From an uncultured Allomuricauda sp. (GTDB lineage Bacteria > Bacteroidota > Bacteroidia > Flavobacteriales > Flavobacteriaceae): a stretch of DNA of 64,000 nucleotides. The translations under genes and the position numbers were made by a program. Every line of letters begins with the position of its first letter. Position 1 is the first letter of the stretch. The DNA lies in the NCBI RefSeq assembly GCF_947495325.1, contig NZ_CANLYK010000001.1, forward strand, positions 1,240,001 through 1,304,000, read 5' to 3'. This document shows positions 26,516 through 35,856 of the stretch, piece after piece. Below the pieces are notes generated by a model. It saw nothing but the letters and a program-made list of their open reading frames with translations. It was not told the DNA's origin and searched no databases.

Positions 26516-27124
26516 ATGCTTATTTTAGGAATTGCCGGTGGCACTGGCTGTGGAAAAACTACCGTGGTAAATCAAGTTGTTGATGAACTGCCTGAGAATG
26601 AAGTTGGGGTCATTTCACAAGATTCTTATTATCATGATCTTTCCCATTTAACCAAGGAAGAGCGTGGGAAAGTCAATTTTGACCACCCAAATTCGATAGA
26701 TTTTGATTTATTGATTTCACATCTTGAGCAATTAAGAAAAGGGACGCCGATTGAAAAACCAATATATTCCTTTGTGGAGGAAACGCGCTTGGCGGAAACC
26801 ATTTTAACGCCTCCAAGAAAGGTAATGATCGTTGAAGGCATTTTGGTTTTGAGCAATGCGCAACTACGTGATATGTTTGACATTAAAATATATGTGCATG
26901 CCGATTCCGACGAACGCTTGATCCGAAGGTTGCAACGTGATATTCGAGAACGCGGACACGATCTTGAAAAAGTATTGACCAGATACCAAACCGCTGTGAA
27001 ACCAATGCACCAGCAGTTTATAGAGCCTTCCAAGGAATTTGCGGATATCATCATCCCAAACAACCATTATAATACTGTTGCCGTGGATATGGTTAGGACT
27101 ATTATAAATGATAGATTAGGATAA
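26516..27124 (+). CDS. udk: Uridine kinase
   Basis: The 202-residue kinase opens with the P-loop IAGGTGCGKTTVVNQV (about 5-20), followed by SQDSYYHDLSHLT and NFDHPNSIDFDLL, hallmark blocks of uridine/cytidine kinases of the salvage pathway, and RLQRDIRERGHD in the lid region. It phosphorylates uridine and cytidine with ATP or GTP. It heads a run with divIC and mutAB, spaced by a few bases or overlapping. Confidence 0.95.
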   Translation: MLILGIAGGTGCGKTTVVNQVVDELPENEVGVISQDSYYHDLSHLTKEERGKVNFDHPNSIDFDLLISHLEQLRKGTPIEKPIYSFVEETRLAETILTPPRKVMIVEGILVLSNAQLRDMFDIKIYVHADSDERLIRRLQRDIRERGHDLEKVLTRYQTAVKPMHQQFIEPSKEFADIIIPNNHYNTVAVDMVRTIINDRLG

Positions 27125-27127
27125 TTC

Positions 27128-27460
27128 ATGGGAATCAAGGAGTTAAAAGCTAAAAAATGGTTTAAAATTATGACCAATATGTACATTTTGGTCTTGACCA
27201 TCTTCGTTATTTGGATGGCATTTTTTGATACAAATTCTTTGATGATTCATTTAGAATTGCGAAACGAAGTCAAAAAATTAGAGAAGCAGAAAGAATTTTT
27301 ACAGGGTGAAATTGACAAGGACAAGAAAATCCTTGAAAAATTTTCTAACAAAGAAGAACTTGAAAAATTTGCTCGGGAGAAATACTATATGAAAAAAGAA
27401 AATGAAGAAATTTTCTTGATTGAATACGAAGACAGCCTAAAAACCAAAAAGCATGAGTAA
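27128..27460 (+). CDS. DivIC/FtsB-family septum formation initiator
   Basis: The 110-residue protein has a short cytoplasmic start, one membrane helix (about 16-35, YILVLTIFVIWMAFF), and a leucine/lysine-rich coiled coil (about 42-85) with FAREKYYMKKENEE, the conserved DivIC/FtsB tail. These proteins bridge FtsL and FtsQ/DivIB in the divisome. It starts three bases after udk and overlaps mutA by eight bases, so it shares their transcript. Confidence 0.85.
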   Translation: MGIKELKAKKWFKIMTNMYILVLTIFVIWMAFFDTNSLMIHLELRNEVKKLEKQKEFLQGEIDKDKKILEKFSNKEELEKFAREKYYMKKENEEIFLIEYEDSLKTKKHE

Positions 27461-28850
27461 GTCTGGTCTGTTTGATGAGTTCCCTGAAGTTTCCGCCAAA
27501 CAATGGAAACAAAAAATCCAATTTGATTTAAAGGGAGCAGACTATAATGACACTTTGGTCTGGGAGTCTCTGGAAGGCATCAAGGTAAAACCTTTTTATC
27601 ATGCAGAAGATTTAGAAAGGGCAAAAATATTTAAACTTCCAAAAGATCACGATTGGAAAATTGCTCAGGCTGTTTTTGCTGGAGATTCTAAAAAAGCGAA
27701 TACCAAAGCTCTCAATTGTCTAAAGAGAGGGGCAGAAAGTATCCTATTCACAATACCGAATGCCCAAGTCGATTTTGAGGAACTACTTTCTGAAATCAAT
27801 TTGGAACATACTCAAATCCATTTCAATTTTCAGTTTTTGGACATTGGGTTAATTAAAAAACTACTAGCATTTACCGCTGGGAAAGAATCCTGCATCTACC
27901 TAAATATAGACCTAATCGGTAACTTGACCAAGGATGGAAATTGGTTTTATAATCTGGAAAAAGACCATACCATTTTAGAAGAAATTTATAGTCTTTCTTC
28001 TAAAGTAAATGGAAGTCACACCATTGGTGTAGATATTTCCCAATATCAAAATGCTGGTGCCAATATGGTGCAGCAATTGGCCTATGGTTTGGCACACGCC
28101 AATGAGTACTTAAACCATTTTTCCAATACCTCCTCGAGCGCAGTCGAGAGGTCTTTTCCAATAACCTTCAAAGTAGCAGTTAGCGGAAATTACTTCTTTG
28201 AAATAGCAAAATTACGTGCACTGCGTTGGTTGTGGCGAAGCTTGGTATCAGAATATGGAATTGAAAGTGATTGCCATATTCTAGCAGTTCCTTCAAAGCG
28301 AAACAAAACTTTGTACGATTATAATGTGAACATGCTTCGCACAACATCAGAATGTATGTCTGCTGTTCTGGGTGGTGCTGATACGGTTTGCAACCTATCT
28401 TATGATGCTATTTATCATAAGGACAACGAATTTGGGGAACGAATCGCTAGAAACCAGCTGTTGTTACTAAAAAAGGAAAGTTATTTCACACAAGCATCAA
28501 AAGCTGCTGAGGGAACCTATTACATTGAATCTTTAACGCAACAACTTGCCGAAAAGGCATTGGAACTTTTTAAACAAATTGAAAATTCCGGAGGGTTTTT
28601 GAATGAGTTGAAAAAAGGAAGCATCCAGCGAAAAATAAAAGAGAGTGCACATAAAGAACAACAACTTTTCGATACTAAAGCAATTGTATCAGTAGGCACC
28701 AATACCTATGAGAATGGTGAAGATCGTATGAAGGGTGATTTGGAACTCTATCCTTTTGTGAAAATTCAACCCAGAAAAACCATCATTGAGCCCATTATTG
28801 AAAGGCGACTGGCAGAAAAACTGGAACAAAAAAGACTTGAAGATGAGTAG
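27453..28850 (+). CDS. mutA: Methylmalonyl-CoA mutase small subunit
   Basis: The 465-residue protein matches the MutA subunit: [25 protein letters not shown] at its start, and a mutase barrel with [17 protein letters not shown] and [14 protein letters not shown]. It has no C-terminal B12-binding domain, as is usual for flavobacterial small subunits of this length. It pairs with MutB, which it overlaps by eight bases. Residues about 224-236 ([13 protein letters not shown]) interrupt a conserved stretch and are encoded by a palindromic repeat (28132-28151), so they look like an in-frame insertion. Confidence 0.92.
   Translation: MSKSGLFDEFPEVSAKQWKQKIQFDLKGADYNDTLVWESLEGIKVKPFYHAEDLERAKIFKLPKDHDWKIAQAVFAGDSKKANTKALNCLKRGAESILFTIPNAQVDFEELLSEINLEHTQIHFNFQFLDIGLIKKLLAFTAGKESCIYLNIDLIGNLTKDGNWFYNLEKDHTILEEIYSLSSKVNGSHTIGVDISQYQNAGANMVQQLAYGLAHANEYLNHFSNTSSSAVERSFPITFKVAVSGNYFFEIAKLRALRWLWRSLVSEYGIESDCHILAVPSKRNKTLYDYNVNMLRTTSECMSAVLGGADTVCNLSYDAIYHKDNEFGERIARNQLLLLKKESYFTQASKAAEGTYYIESLTQQLAEKALELFKQIENSGGFLNELKKGSIQRKIKESAHKEQQLFDTKAIVSVGTNTYENGEDRMKGDLELYPFVKIQPRKTIIEPIIERRLAEKLEQKRLEDE
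28132..28151. repeat. Palindromic repeat element inserted in frame in mutA
   Basis: CCTCGA-GCGCAG-TCGAGAGG forms a hairpin with TCGA-type arms around GCGCAG. I recall closely similar CTCGA-GCGCAG-TCGAG elements as frequent repeats between genes in Flavobacteriaceae; that is from memory and needs a genome count. Here it lies within the mutA frame and is translated as part of SSSAVERS. No second copy was noticed in this window. Confidence 0.6.
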
Positions 28851-30909
28851 AAAGAATCTTCAGAATCTAACATTATCGTCAACCAAAAAGTTGAGCGAAG
28901 TAGAGCCCCCAATGAATTTTGCCGCGGGCATCTCACCTTTTTTACGTGGCCCCTACTCTACCATGTATGTTCGTAGGCCTTGGACCATTCGCCAATATGC
29001 TGGGTTTTCAACAGCGGAAGAAAGTAATGCATTTTATAGAAGAAATTTAGAAGCCGGACAAAAAGGATTGTCAGTTGCCTTTGATCTTCCCACCCACCGC
29101 GGTTATGACAGTGATAATGAACGTGTAGTTGGTGATGTTGGAAAAGCGGGAGTTGCCATAGATTCGGTTGAGGACATGAAAGTGCTTTTTGATGGGATTC
29201 CTTTGGATAAAATGTCCGTTTCCATGACCATGAATGGCGCTGTTCTCCCTATTATGGCCTTTTATATTGCTGCTGCCGAAGAACAAGGTGTTTCTATGGA
29301 ACAACTTTCGGGCACTATCCAAAATGACATTCTTAAGGAATTTATGGTGCGGAACACCTATATCTATCCGCCGGCCCCTTCAATGCATTTGGTAGCTGAT
29401 ATTTTTGAGTTTACCAGCAAAAACATGCCAAAATTTAACAGCATCAGTATTTCTGGGTATCACATGCATGAGGCAGGTGCACCTGCCGCACTGGAATTGG
29501 CATATACACTTTCTGATGGTATTGAATACATCCGTACAGGATTGAAAGCAGGATTGAAAATTGACGATTTTGCACCTCGCCTTTCCTTTTTCTGGGGAAT
29601 TGGAATGGATCATTTCACGGAAATTGCCAAAATGAGGGCAGGTAGAATGCTTTGGGCAAAATTGGTGAAGGAATTCAGTCCAAAAAATGAAAAATCATTG
29701 ATGTTGCGTACCCACAGCCAGACAAGTGGATGGAGTTTAACGGAACAAGACCCGTTCAATAATGTGGCCAGAACCACTATTGAAGCAATGGCGGCAGTCT
29801 TTGGAGGAACACAAAGTTTGCATACCAATGCCTTGGATGAAGCTATTGCTTTACCTACAGATTTCTCCGCCCGGATTGCTCGGAATACTCAAATTTACCT
29901 TCAGCAAGAAACATATATCACCAAAACTGTGGATCCCTGGGCAGGTAGCCAAGTAGTTGAAAAATTGACACAACAAATAGCCGATGAAGCTTGGGAGCTC
30001 ATTAAAGAGATAGAAGAACTGGGAGGAATGACCAAAGCCATTGAAGCTGGAATTCCGAAAATGCGTATTGAAGAAGCTGCAGCCAAAAAACAAGCACGAA
30101 TTGATAGCGGACAAGATACTATTGTAGGGGTTAACAAATACCGTCTGGAAGATGAGGATGACCTTCAAATTTTGGAGGTGGACAATGCAAAGGTTCGTAA
30201 ACAGCAGATAGCGCAACTGCAACAAATTAGAGCTACAAGGAATGAAGGTTTGGTACAAAAAATTTTAAGTCAAATCTCACTTGTTTCCAAGAAAGTCATG
30301 GAAAATGATACTAAGCGAGAAAATTTATTAGCTTTAGCCATAGAAGCAGCAAAAGCCCGAGCCACATTAGGAGAAATTAGTGATGCCATGGAAGAGGCGT
30401 TTGGGCGATACAGGGCAAAAATCCAATCAGTTACCGGAGTGTATTCCAAAGAAATCAAAAACAACGAAAGTTTTGAAAATGCCAAAAAAATGGCAGATGA
30501 TTTTGCTTTGGAAGAGGGCAGAAGACCAAGAATCATGATCGCCAAAATGGGCCAGGACGGTCATGATCGTGGGGCAAAAGTGGTTGCAACAGGTTATGCA
30601 GATCTTGGTTTTGATGTAGATATCGGGCCACTTTTCCAAACTCCTGCGGAGGTAGCAAAACAAGCTGTTGAAAATGATGTTCATGTGCTTGGTATTTCTT
30701 CGTTGGCCGGAGGACATAAAACCTTGGTTCCCGAAGTGATTCAGGAATTGAAAAACTATGGAAGAGATGACATTATGGTCATTGTTGGTGGGGTTATTCC
30801 CAAACAAGACTATGATTATCTTTTAGAACATGGTGCAATTGCTGTATTTGGACCAGGTACAAAAATTAGTGATACCGCTATTGAAATCTTAAAGATTTTG
30901 ATGGACTGA
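28843..30909 (+). CDS. mutB: Methylmalonyl-CoA mutase large, B12-binding subunit
   Basis: The start at 28843 (MSRKNLQNL) is preferred over an in-frame ATG at 28786, which lies deep in mutA. The 688-residue protein has the mutase barrel (about 40-510), with [20 protein letters not shown] and [16 protein letters not shown]. The cobalamin-binding domain (about 555-688) has the DGHDRG signature, with H574 as the likely cobalt ligand. MutAB converts R-methylmalonyl-CoA to succinyl-CoA, completing propionate assimilation with the carboxylase at 22841-26323. No epimerase or MeaB chaperone gene is in the window. Confidence 0.95.
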   Translation: MSRKNLQNLTLSSTKKLSEVEPPMNFAAGISPFLRGPYSTMYVRRPWTIRQYAGFSTAEESNAFYRRNLEAGQKGLSVAFDLPTHRGYDSDNERVVGDVGKAGVAIDSVEDMKVLFDGIPLDKMSVSMTMNGAVLPIMAFYIAAAEEQGVSMEQLSGTIQNDILKEFMVRNTYIYPPAPSMHLVADIFEFTSKNMPKFNSISISGYHMHEAGAPAALELAYTLSDGIEYIRTGLKAGLKIDDFAPRLSFFWGIGMDHFTEIAKMRAGRMLWAKLVKEFSPKNEKSLMLRTHSQTSGWSLTEQDPFNNVARTTIEAMAAVFGGTQSLHTNALDEAIALPTDFSARIARNTQIYLQQETYITKTVDPWAGSQVVEKLTQQIADEAWELIKEIEELGGMTKAIEAGIPKMRIEEAAAKKQARIDSGQDTIVGVNKYRLEDEDDLQILEVDNAKVRKQQIAQLQQIRATRNEGLVQKILSQISLVSKKVMENDTKRENLLALAIEAAKARATLGEISDAMEEAFGRYRAKIQSVTGVYSKEIKNNESFENAKKMADDFALEEGRRPRIMIAKMGQDGHDRGAKVVATGYADLGFDVDIGPLFQTPAEVAKQAVENDVHVLGISSLAGGHKTLVPEVIQELKNYGRDDIMVIVGGVIPKQDYDYLLEHGAIAVFGPGTKISDTAIEILKILMD

Positions 30910-30954
30910 CCCTTCTTAAGAGTCTAATAACTATAACTTTAACTTTCTTTAACG

Positions 30955-30981
30955 CACTAGGTCCGTGTTATTCACCTAGTG
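30955..30981. promoter_or_regulatory. Inverted repeat between mutB and parA
   Basis: CACTAGGT (30955-30962) and ACCTAGTG (30974-30981) are perfectly complementary across 11 bases, flanked by AAC and TTAAC. No T tract follows directly, so it is a weak terminator candidate; a site for control of parAB is the other reading. Confidence 0.4.
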
Positions 30982-31044
30982 TTAACAAAATACATTTTTT
31001 AACGTCCTAAATAATCGTATTTTTAGCCTCTAACTTACTATGAA

Positions 31045-31818
31045 ATGGGCAAGATTATTGCTATTGCAAATCAGAAGGGTGGAGTAGGTAAAACAACCAC
31101 TACGGTCAACCTAGCTGCTTCGCTTGGTGTATTGGAAAAAAAAGTGCTGTTAATAGATGCGGACCCTCAAGCCAATGCAACATCAGGTTTAGGTATTGAT
31201 GTGGACAGCATTGAAAAAGGCACATACCAGTTGCTGGAGCATACCATGGGAGTGGATGATGTAATTATACCAACAGACTCACCAAACGTAGATCTTATTC
31301 CATCTCATATTGACCTTGTGGCCATTGAAATAGAATTGGTGGATAAGGACAATAGAGAGTATATGTTGAAAGAAGCTCTTAAAGAATTGGGCGACAGATA
31401 TGATTTTATCTTGATTGACTGCGCTCCGTCCTTAGGCCTACTTACACTTAACGCCCTTACTGCAGCAGATTCGGTAATGATTCCAATACAATGTGAATAT
31501 TTTGCCCTGGAAGGTTTAGGGAAACTATTGAACACAATTAAAAGTGTCCAGAAAATACATAATAACGATTTGGATATTGAGGGAATGCTGTTGACCATGT
31601 ACGATTCAAGGTTACGACTCTCCAACCAAGTTGTTGAAGAAGTAAAAAAACACTTTGCAGATATGGTTTTTGATACCATAATCCAAAGGAACGTTAGGCT
31701 AAGTGAAGCTCCCAGCTATGGGGAAAGCATTATAAAATATGATGCCAGTAGCAAGGGCGCCACAAATTACCTAAACTTGGCCAACGAAGTATTGAAAAAA
31801 AACAAGGAGAAAGTTTAA
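31045..31818 (+). CDS. parA: ParA/Soj chromosome-partitioning ATPase
   Basis: The 257-residue protein shows the deviant Walker A KGGVGKTTTTVNLAA (about 11-25), DADPQANATSGLG, and FILIDCAPSLGLLTLNAL (Walker B region). ParA ATPases form gradients on the nucleoid and move ParB-bound origins. It is directly followed by parB with no spacer. It has an intergenic region of its own (135 bases) with an inverted repeat, and a weak TATTTTTA box near 31019. Confidence 0.94.
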   Translation: MGKIIAIANQKGGVGKTTTTVNLAASLGVLEKKVLLIDADPQANATSGLGIDVDSIEKGTYQLLEHTMGVDDVIIPTDSPNVDLIPSHIDLVAIEIELVDKDNREYMLKEALKELGDRYDFILIDCAPSLGLLTLNALTAADSVMIPIQCEYFALEGLGKLLNTIKSVQKIHNNDLDIEGMLLTMYDSRLRLSNQVVEEVKKHFADMVFDTIIQRNVRLSEAPSYGESIIKYDASSKGATNYLNLANEVLKKNKEKV

Positions 31819-32730
31819 ATGGCGAAAGCAACTAAAAAACAGGCTTTAGGAAGAGGCCTTTCTGCCCTATTAAAAGATCCGGAAAATGATATTCAATCAG
31901 TTTCAGATAAAAATGCGGATAAGGTCATTGGAAATGTAGTTGAACTCGATATTGAATCCATTGAGGTAAATCCTTTTCAACCACGCTCCAATTTTAACGA
32001 CGAAACGCTCAAGGAACTGGCCAGTTCTATTCGAGAACTTGGAATCATCCAGCCCATTACGGTACGAAAGCTTGATTTCAACAAGTTTCAATTGGTCTCC
32101 GGTGAACGCAGGTTTCGTGCATCTAAATTAATTGGCCTAAAAACCATTCCTTCCTACATTCGTATTGCGAATGACCAAGAGTCTTTGGAAATGGCCTTGG
32201 TAGAAAATATTCAACGTCAAGACCTTGACCCTATAGAAATTGCACTGTCTTACCAACGTCTTATTGATGAGGTGCAACTTACACAAGAAAAACTTAGTGA
32301 CCGTGTAGGTAAAAAAAGGTCCACAATTACCAACTATTTACGCCTGCTTAAGTTGCATCCCATAATCCAAACAGGAATGCGGGATGGTTTTGTGAGTATG
32401 GGCCATGGACGTGCACTCATCAATATCGAAAAGAAAAAAGACCAAATCAATATTTACGAAAAAGTTGTCTCAGAAGGACTTTCAGTACGGGAAACGGAAC
32501 AGTTGGTCAAAACATATAAAGAATCAAAAAAAGGAGAGGATTCGAAAAATAAACAAAGTTTGACTAAAGAAATACCAAACTATGTTTCCAAGGGTATCGA
32601 TGTTTTAAAAGCCCACCTTTCCGCCAAGGTAGATATCACCACTTCACAAAATGGTAAAGGCAAGATTGTAATTCCTTTTCATTCAAAAGAAGAATTTCAG
32701 CGTTTAAGAAAATTATTGACAGGTGAGTAA
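31819..32730 (+). CDS. parB: ParB/Spo0J chromosome-partitioning protein
   Basis: The 303-residue protein starts ALGRGLSALLKD and has the ParB/sulfiredoxin-like CTP-binding core, with NPFQPRSNF, SGERRFRASKLIG and ALVENIQRQDLDPIE. The HTH region (LSDRVGKKRSTITNYLRLLKL) follows and the C-terminal dimer domain ends the protein. It loads on parS sites. No parS matching TGTTTCACGTGAAACA was found in the window. It abuts parA and overlaps the DUF5683 gene by eight bases. Confidence 0.95.
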   Translation: MAKATKKQALGRGLSALLKDPENDIQSVSDKNADKVIGNVVELDIESIEVNPFQPRSNFNDETLKELASSIRELGIIQPITVRKLDFNKFQLVSGERRFRASKLIGLKTIPSYIRIANDQESLEMALVENIQRQDLDPIEIALSYQRLIDEVQLTQEKLSDRVGKKRSTITNYLRLLKLHPIIQTGMRDGFVSMGHGRALINIEKKKDQINIYEKVVSEGLSVRETEQLVKTYKESKKGEDSKNKQSLTKEIPNYVSKGIDVLKAHLSAKVDITTSQNGKGKIVIPFHSKEEFQRLRKLLTGE

Positions 32731-33364
32731 ATCCCTTTTTTTTCTCTTTATTTCATTGTTTTTTTTGAACCTAAGCTTTTCTCAAGAAGACAAAAAGCAA
32801 CCACGTCCCCAAGAAATCGATTCACTTACCCAAGATTTGGAGGGCAAGGGCATTACAATTGATGAAGTTTCATACGAGAAAAAAAGAATTAATCCACTTG
32901 CACCAAGCAAAGCAGCTTTTTATTCGGCAATTCTACCTGGTTTAGGACAGATTTATAATAAGCGCTATTGGAAGGCACCCATAGTCTGGGGAGCTATTGG
33001 AACTGGGATTTTCGTGTATTCCTTTAACAATACAGACTACAATAGAGCAAGGGATGCTTTTAAAAGAAGACAAGCCGGTTTTATAGACGACGAGTTTTAT
33101 GATATAAACGGAGACGGAAGTGGCCCGGATATCTCTTTGGAAGCATTACAAGATGCGCAAGAAAGTACGCAGCGTGATAGGGATTTGTCGTTGCTGATAA
33201 CAATAGCACTGTACGCCTTTAATATTATAGATGCCAATGTAGATGCTCATTTAAAACAATATAATGTTGATGAAAATCTATCTTTGGATTTTCAACCCTA
33301 TATAGATTTAAATCCATTGACCAATACACCAAATTATGGAATGGCTCTGGTTGTAAAATTTTAG
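32723..33364 (+). CDS. DUF5683 family membrane protein
   Basis: The 213-residue protein must start at a GTG (32723) overlapping parB, because no ATG precedes the signal peptide (SKSLFFLFISLFFLNLSFSQ). Residues about 70-110 (AFYSAILPGLGQIYNKRYWKAPIVWGAIGTGIFVY) form the DUF5683 core with membrane helices, and another helix lies near LLITIALYAFNIIDA. The function is unknown. Its steady place between parB and dapB in Flavobacteriia suggests an envelope role, but nothing in the sequence defines it. Confidence 0.82.
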   Translation: MSKSLFFLFISLFFLNLSFSQEDKKQPRPQEIDSLTQDLEGKGITIDEVSYEKKRINPLAPSKAAFYSAILPGLGQIYNKRYWKAPIVWGAIGTGIFVYSFNNTDYNRARDAFKRRQAGFIDDEFYDINGDGSGPDISLEALQDAQESTQRDRDLSLLITIALYAFNIIDANVDAHLKQYNVDENLSLDFQPYIDLNPLTNTPNYGMALVVKF

Positions 33365-33367
33365 TTT

Positions 33368-34069
33368 ATGAATATTGGATTGTTTGGTTACGGTAAAATG
33401 GGTAAAATGATTGAGCAAATTGCTCAGGACAGAGGGCATACCATTGTTGCCAAAATTGATGTGGGAGCAACGGATATCCCTTACAAAACTATTGATGTAG
33501 CCATCGATTTTAGCACTCCAGAAGCTGCATTTAAAAACATTACGGATTGTTTTGAAAATGGGGTTCCGGTAATTTCAGGAACTACAGGATGGTTATCAAA
33601 TTACGATAAGGCCATTGAAATTTGCAAGGAAAAAAAAGGTGCTTTTATATATGCTTCCAATTTCAGCCTGGGTGTGAACATATTCTTTGAGCTAAATTCC
33701 CATTTGGCAAAAATGATGTCCAACCTAAATCAATATAAGGTTTCAATGGAAGAGATACATCATACACAAAAGTTAGATGCTCCTAGTGGAACTGCAATCA
33801 CATTAGCAGAAGGTATAATTGAGAATTCAACATATCAAAACTGGCAATTAAATGAGGCTGGTAAAAAAGAAATTCCGATCACATCCAAACGGGAAGGGAT
33901 GGTTTCTGGTACACATACCATAGCATATCAAAGTGCAGTTGATGACATAGAAATCAAACATACCGCCCACAATAGAGAAGGCTTTGCTTTGGGTGCAGTT
34001 ATTGCTGCCGAATGGATTCATGGCAAAACAGGGGTGTTTTCTATGAAAGATGTGTTAAACTTGAACTAA
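33368..34069 (+). CDS. dapB: 4-hydroxy-tetrahydrodipicolinate reductase
   Basis: DapB makes tetrahydrodipicolinate in lysine and diaminopimelate synthesis, feeding peptidoglycan. The 233-residue protein has the nucleotide-binding GYGKMGKMIEQIA near its start, VAIDFSTPEA, SGTTGW, and the catalytic EEIHHTQKLDAPSGTA block with its His pair and Lys. It starts three bases after the DUF5683 gene. Length is at the short end for DapB, as usual in Bacteroidota. Confidence 0.95.
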   Translation: MNIGLFGYGKMGKMIEQIAQDRGHTIVAKIDVGATDIPYKTIDVAIDFSTPEAAFKNITDCFENGVPVISGTTGWLSNYDKAIEICKEKKGAFIYASNFSLGVNIFFELNSHLAKMMSNLNQYKVSMEEIHHTQKLDAPSGTAITLAEGIIENSTYQNWQLNEAGKKEIPITSKREGMVSGTHTIAYQSAVDDIEIKHTAHNREGFALGAVIAAEWIHGKTGVFSMKDVLNLN

Positions 34070-34116
34070 AACGTAACAAAAAACTAGATTGATAGTCTAA
34101 AAAACAAATTTCTAAC

Positions 34117-35856
34117 ATGAACGGTACACAGTGGATTATTTTTATCTTGATTGTACAGGTCATCCATTTTTTTGGAACTTGGAAACTCTATGTTAAAGCT
34201 GGAAGAAAAGCGTGGGAAGCAGCAATACCTATATATAACGGAATCGTATTGATGAAAATCATTAACCGTCCGTGGTGGTGGGTACTGCTTTTGTTCATTC
34301 CCATCATCAACTTATTGATGTTCCCAGTGGTATGGGTGGAAACCATTAGAAGTTTTGGGAAAAATAAGTTTTTGGATACCTGGTTGGTCATTCTTACACT
34401 AGGTTTTTACATCTATTATATCAACTACGCCGAAGATGTAAAATATATTGAAGACCGGGATTTAAAACCCAGAACTGGACTTGGTGAATGGGTGAGTTCC
34501 ATTGTTTTTGCTATTGTAGCTGCAACATTTGTGCATACATATTTTATTCAACCCTATGTTATCCCTACACCTTCACTGGAGCGAACATTAAGAATTGGAG
34601 ATTTTTTGTTTGTGAGTAAGTTTCATTATGGAGCTAGAATTCCCATGACCACTGTAGCAGCTCCCATGGTTCATGACACTATTCCTGGAATTAAAACAAG
34701 ATCTTATGTTGCAGATGTTAACCCTGAAACCTGGAAGACATCCTGGAAGAATAAGTTGCAACTTCCATACATGCGTTTTCCTGGATTCAATACAATTAAA
34801 AAAAATGACATTGTTGTATTCAGTTGGCCCGCAGATACTGTTTATCGATTTTTTAAAGTTCAAAAGGGAATAAAAAAACCTATTGATAAAAAGTCCAATT
34901 ACGTAAAGCGATGTGTTGGTACTCCAGGAGATTCTCTAGCTATTATTGATGGTGATGTCTACATAAATGGTGAAAAATTGATTCTTTCCGATCGTGCCAA
35001 ACCCATGTTCGATTATACAATTTATTCCCAAAAAGGAGTGTCTAGTAGACTGTTAGCAGAGGTTGATGCAGCAGATTATCTAAGGACATATATATCAGGA
35101 AATCTAAGTCAGGATCAATACAATGCGCTTGCACCTTATGCTTTAGGGGCTAACAGAAGACCAGATGGAAAGATTGAACTTGTAACACAGGAAAAAGGAA
35201 TACCTACAGAGGCCATAAGACAGTTAAGGCTTTCTTTAACAGAAGAAAAACCTAGATCTAGAGTTGCAAATCTGACCGAGGAAATGGTTATGGTTCTGGA
35301 AAAGAATCAAAGTATAGATTCCGTTGTTAAAACAATAGATCCTAAAGGAGTCTATGGAGGGGCGTATCCCCAAAAACCGAACCTTTATCCATGGAACATG
35401 GATAATTTTGGTTCAATTTACATTCCTGAAGAAGGTGCTACGGTTGAAATCAATTCCGAAACAATTCCATTGTATAAAAAAATAATCCGCGATTATGAAC
35501 ACAATGATGTAAAGATTACTGGACAAAAAGTTTTGATAAATGGTCAAGAAGCCAGTTCCTATACGTTCAAACAGGATTATTATTGGATGATGGGAGATAA
35601 CCGTGACCATTCAGAAGATAGTAGAACATGGGGTTACGTTCCAGCAAACCATATTGTTGGAAAACCAGTCTTTCTTTGGATGAGTTTTGATAATTTCAAT
35701 GATGGACTTATGAACTGGAGACCCCGTTGGGAACGTATTTTCACTACTGTTGGAGGAAGTGGAGAACCCATCTCCTACCTTAAGTATTTTTTAATTTTAA
35801 TTGGAGGATGGTTCGTATTTGATTTTATTAGAAAAAGAAGAAAAAAGAATTCTTGA
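34117..35856 (+). CDS. lepB: Signal peptidase I, long form with N-terminal membrane domain
   Basis: The 579-residue protein is far longer than E. coli LepB. The first 110 residues hold several membrane helices (a DUF5684-like domain), then another helix (about 124-142) leads into the S26 catalytic part. S153 (TPSLERTL) is the nucleophile and K264 (NYVKRCVGTPGD) the general base. The final GDNRDHSEDSRTWGYVP box lies near residue 495, so about 200 residues are inserted between K264 and that box. A C-terminal helix ends the protein. It cleaves Sec and T9SS client signal peptides. It is followed at once by wbqC. Confidence 0.93.
   Translation: MNGTQWIIFILIVQVIHFFGTWKLYVKAGRKAWEAAIPIYNGIVLMKIINRPWWWVLLLFIPIINLLMFPVVWVETIRSFGKNKFLDTWLVILTLGFYIYYINYAEDVKYIEDRDLKPRTGLGEWVSSIVFAIVAATFVHTYFIQPYVIPTPSLERTLRIGDFLFVSKFHYGARIPMTTVAAPMVHDTIPGIKTRSYVADVNPETWKTSWKNKLQLPYMRFPGFNTIKKNDIVVFSWPADTVYRFFKVQKGIKKPIDKKSNYVKRCVGTPGDSLAIIDGDVYINGEKLILSDRAKPMFDYTIYSQKGVSSRLLAEVDAADYLRTYISGNLSQDQYNALAPYALGANRRPDGKIELVTQEKGIPTEAIRQLRLSLTEEKPRSRVANLTEEMVMVLEKNQSIDSVVKTIDPKGVYGGAYPQKPNLYPWNMDNFGSIYIPEEGATVEINSETIPLYKKIIRDYEHNDVKITGQKVLINGQEASSYTFKQDYYWMMGDNRDHSEDSRTWGYVPANHIVGKPVFLWMSFDNFNDGLMNWRPRWERIFTTVGGSGEPISYLKYFLILIGGWFVFDFIRKRRKKNS

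Noticed and set aside
28786..28842. Longer mutB start inside mutA
   Set aside because: It would overlap mutA by 65 bases and add non-family residues; the ATG at 28843 gives the usual small overlap.
26339..31044. Possible cobalamin riboswitch for the B12-dependent mutase genes
   Set aside because: The mutA and mutB starts overlap preceding genes and the udk leader is short with no structured B12-box; nothing supports a riboswitch.
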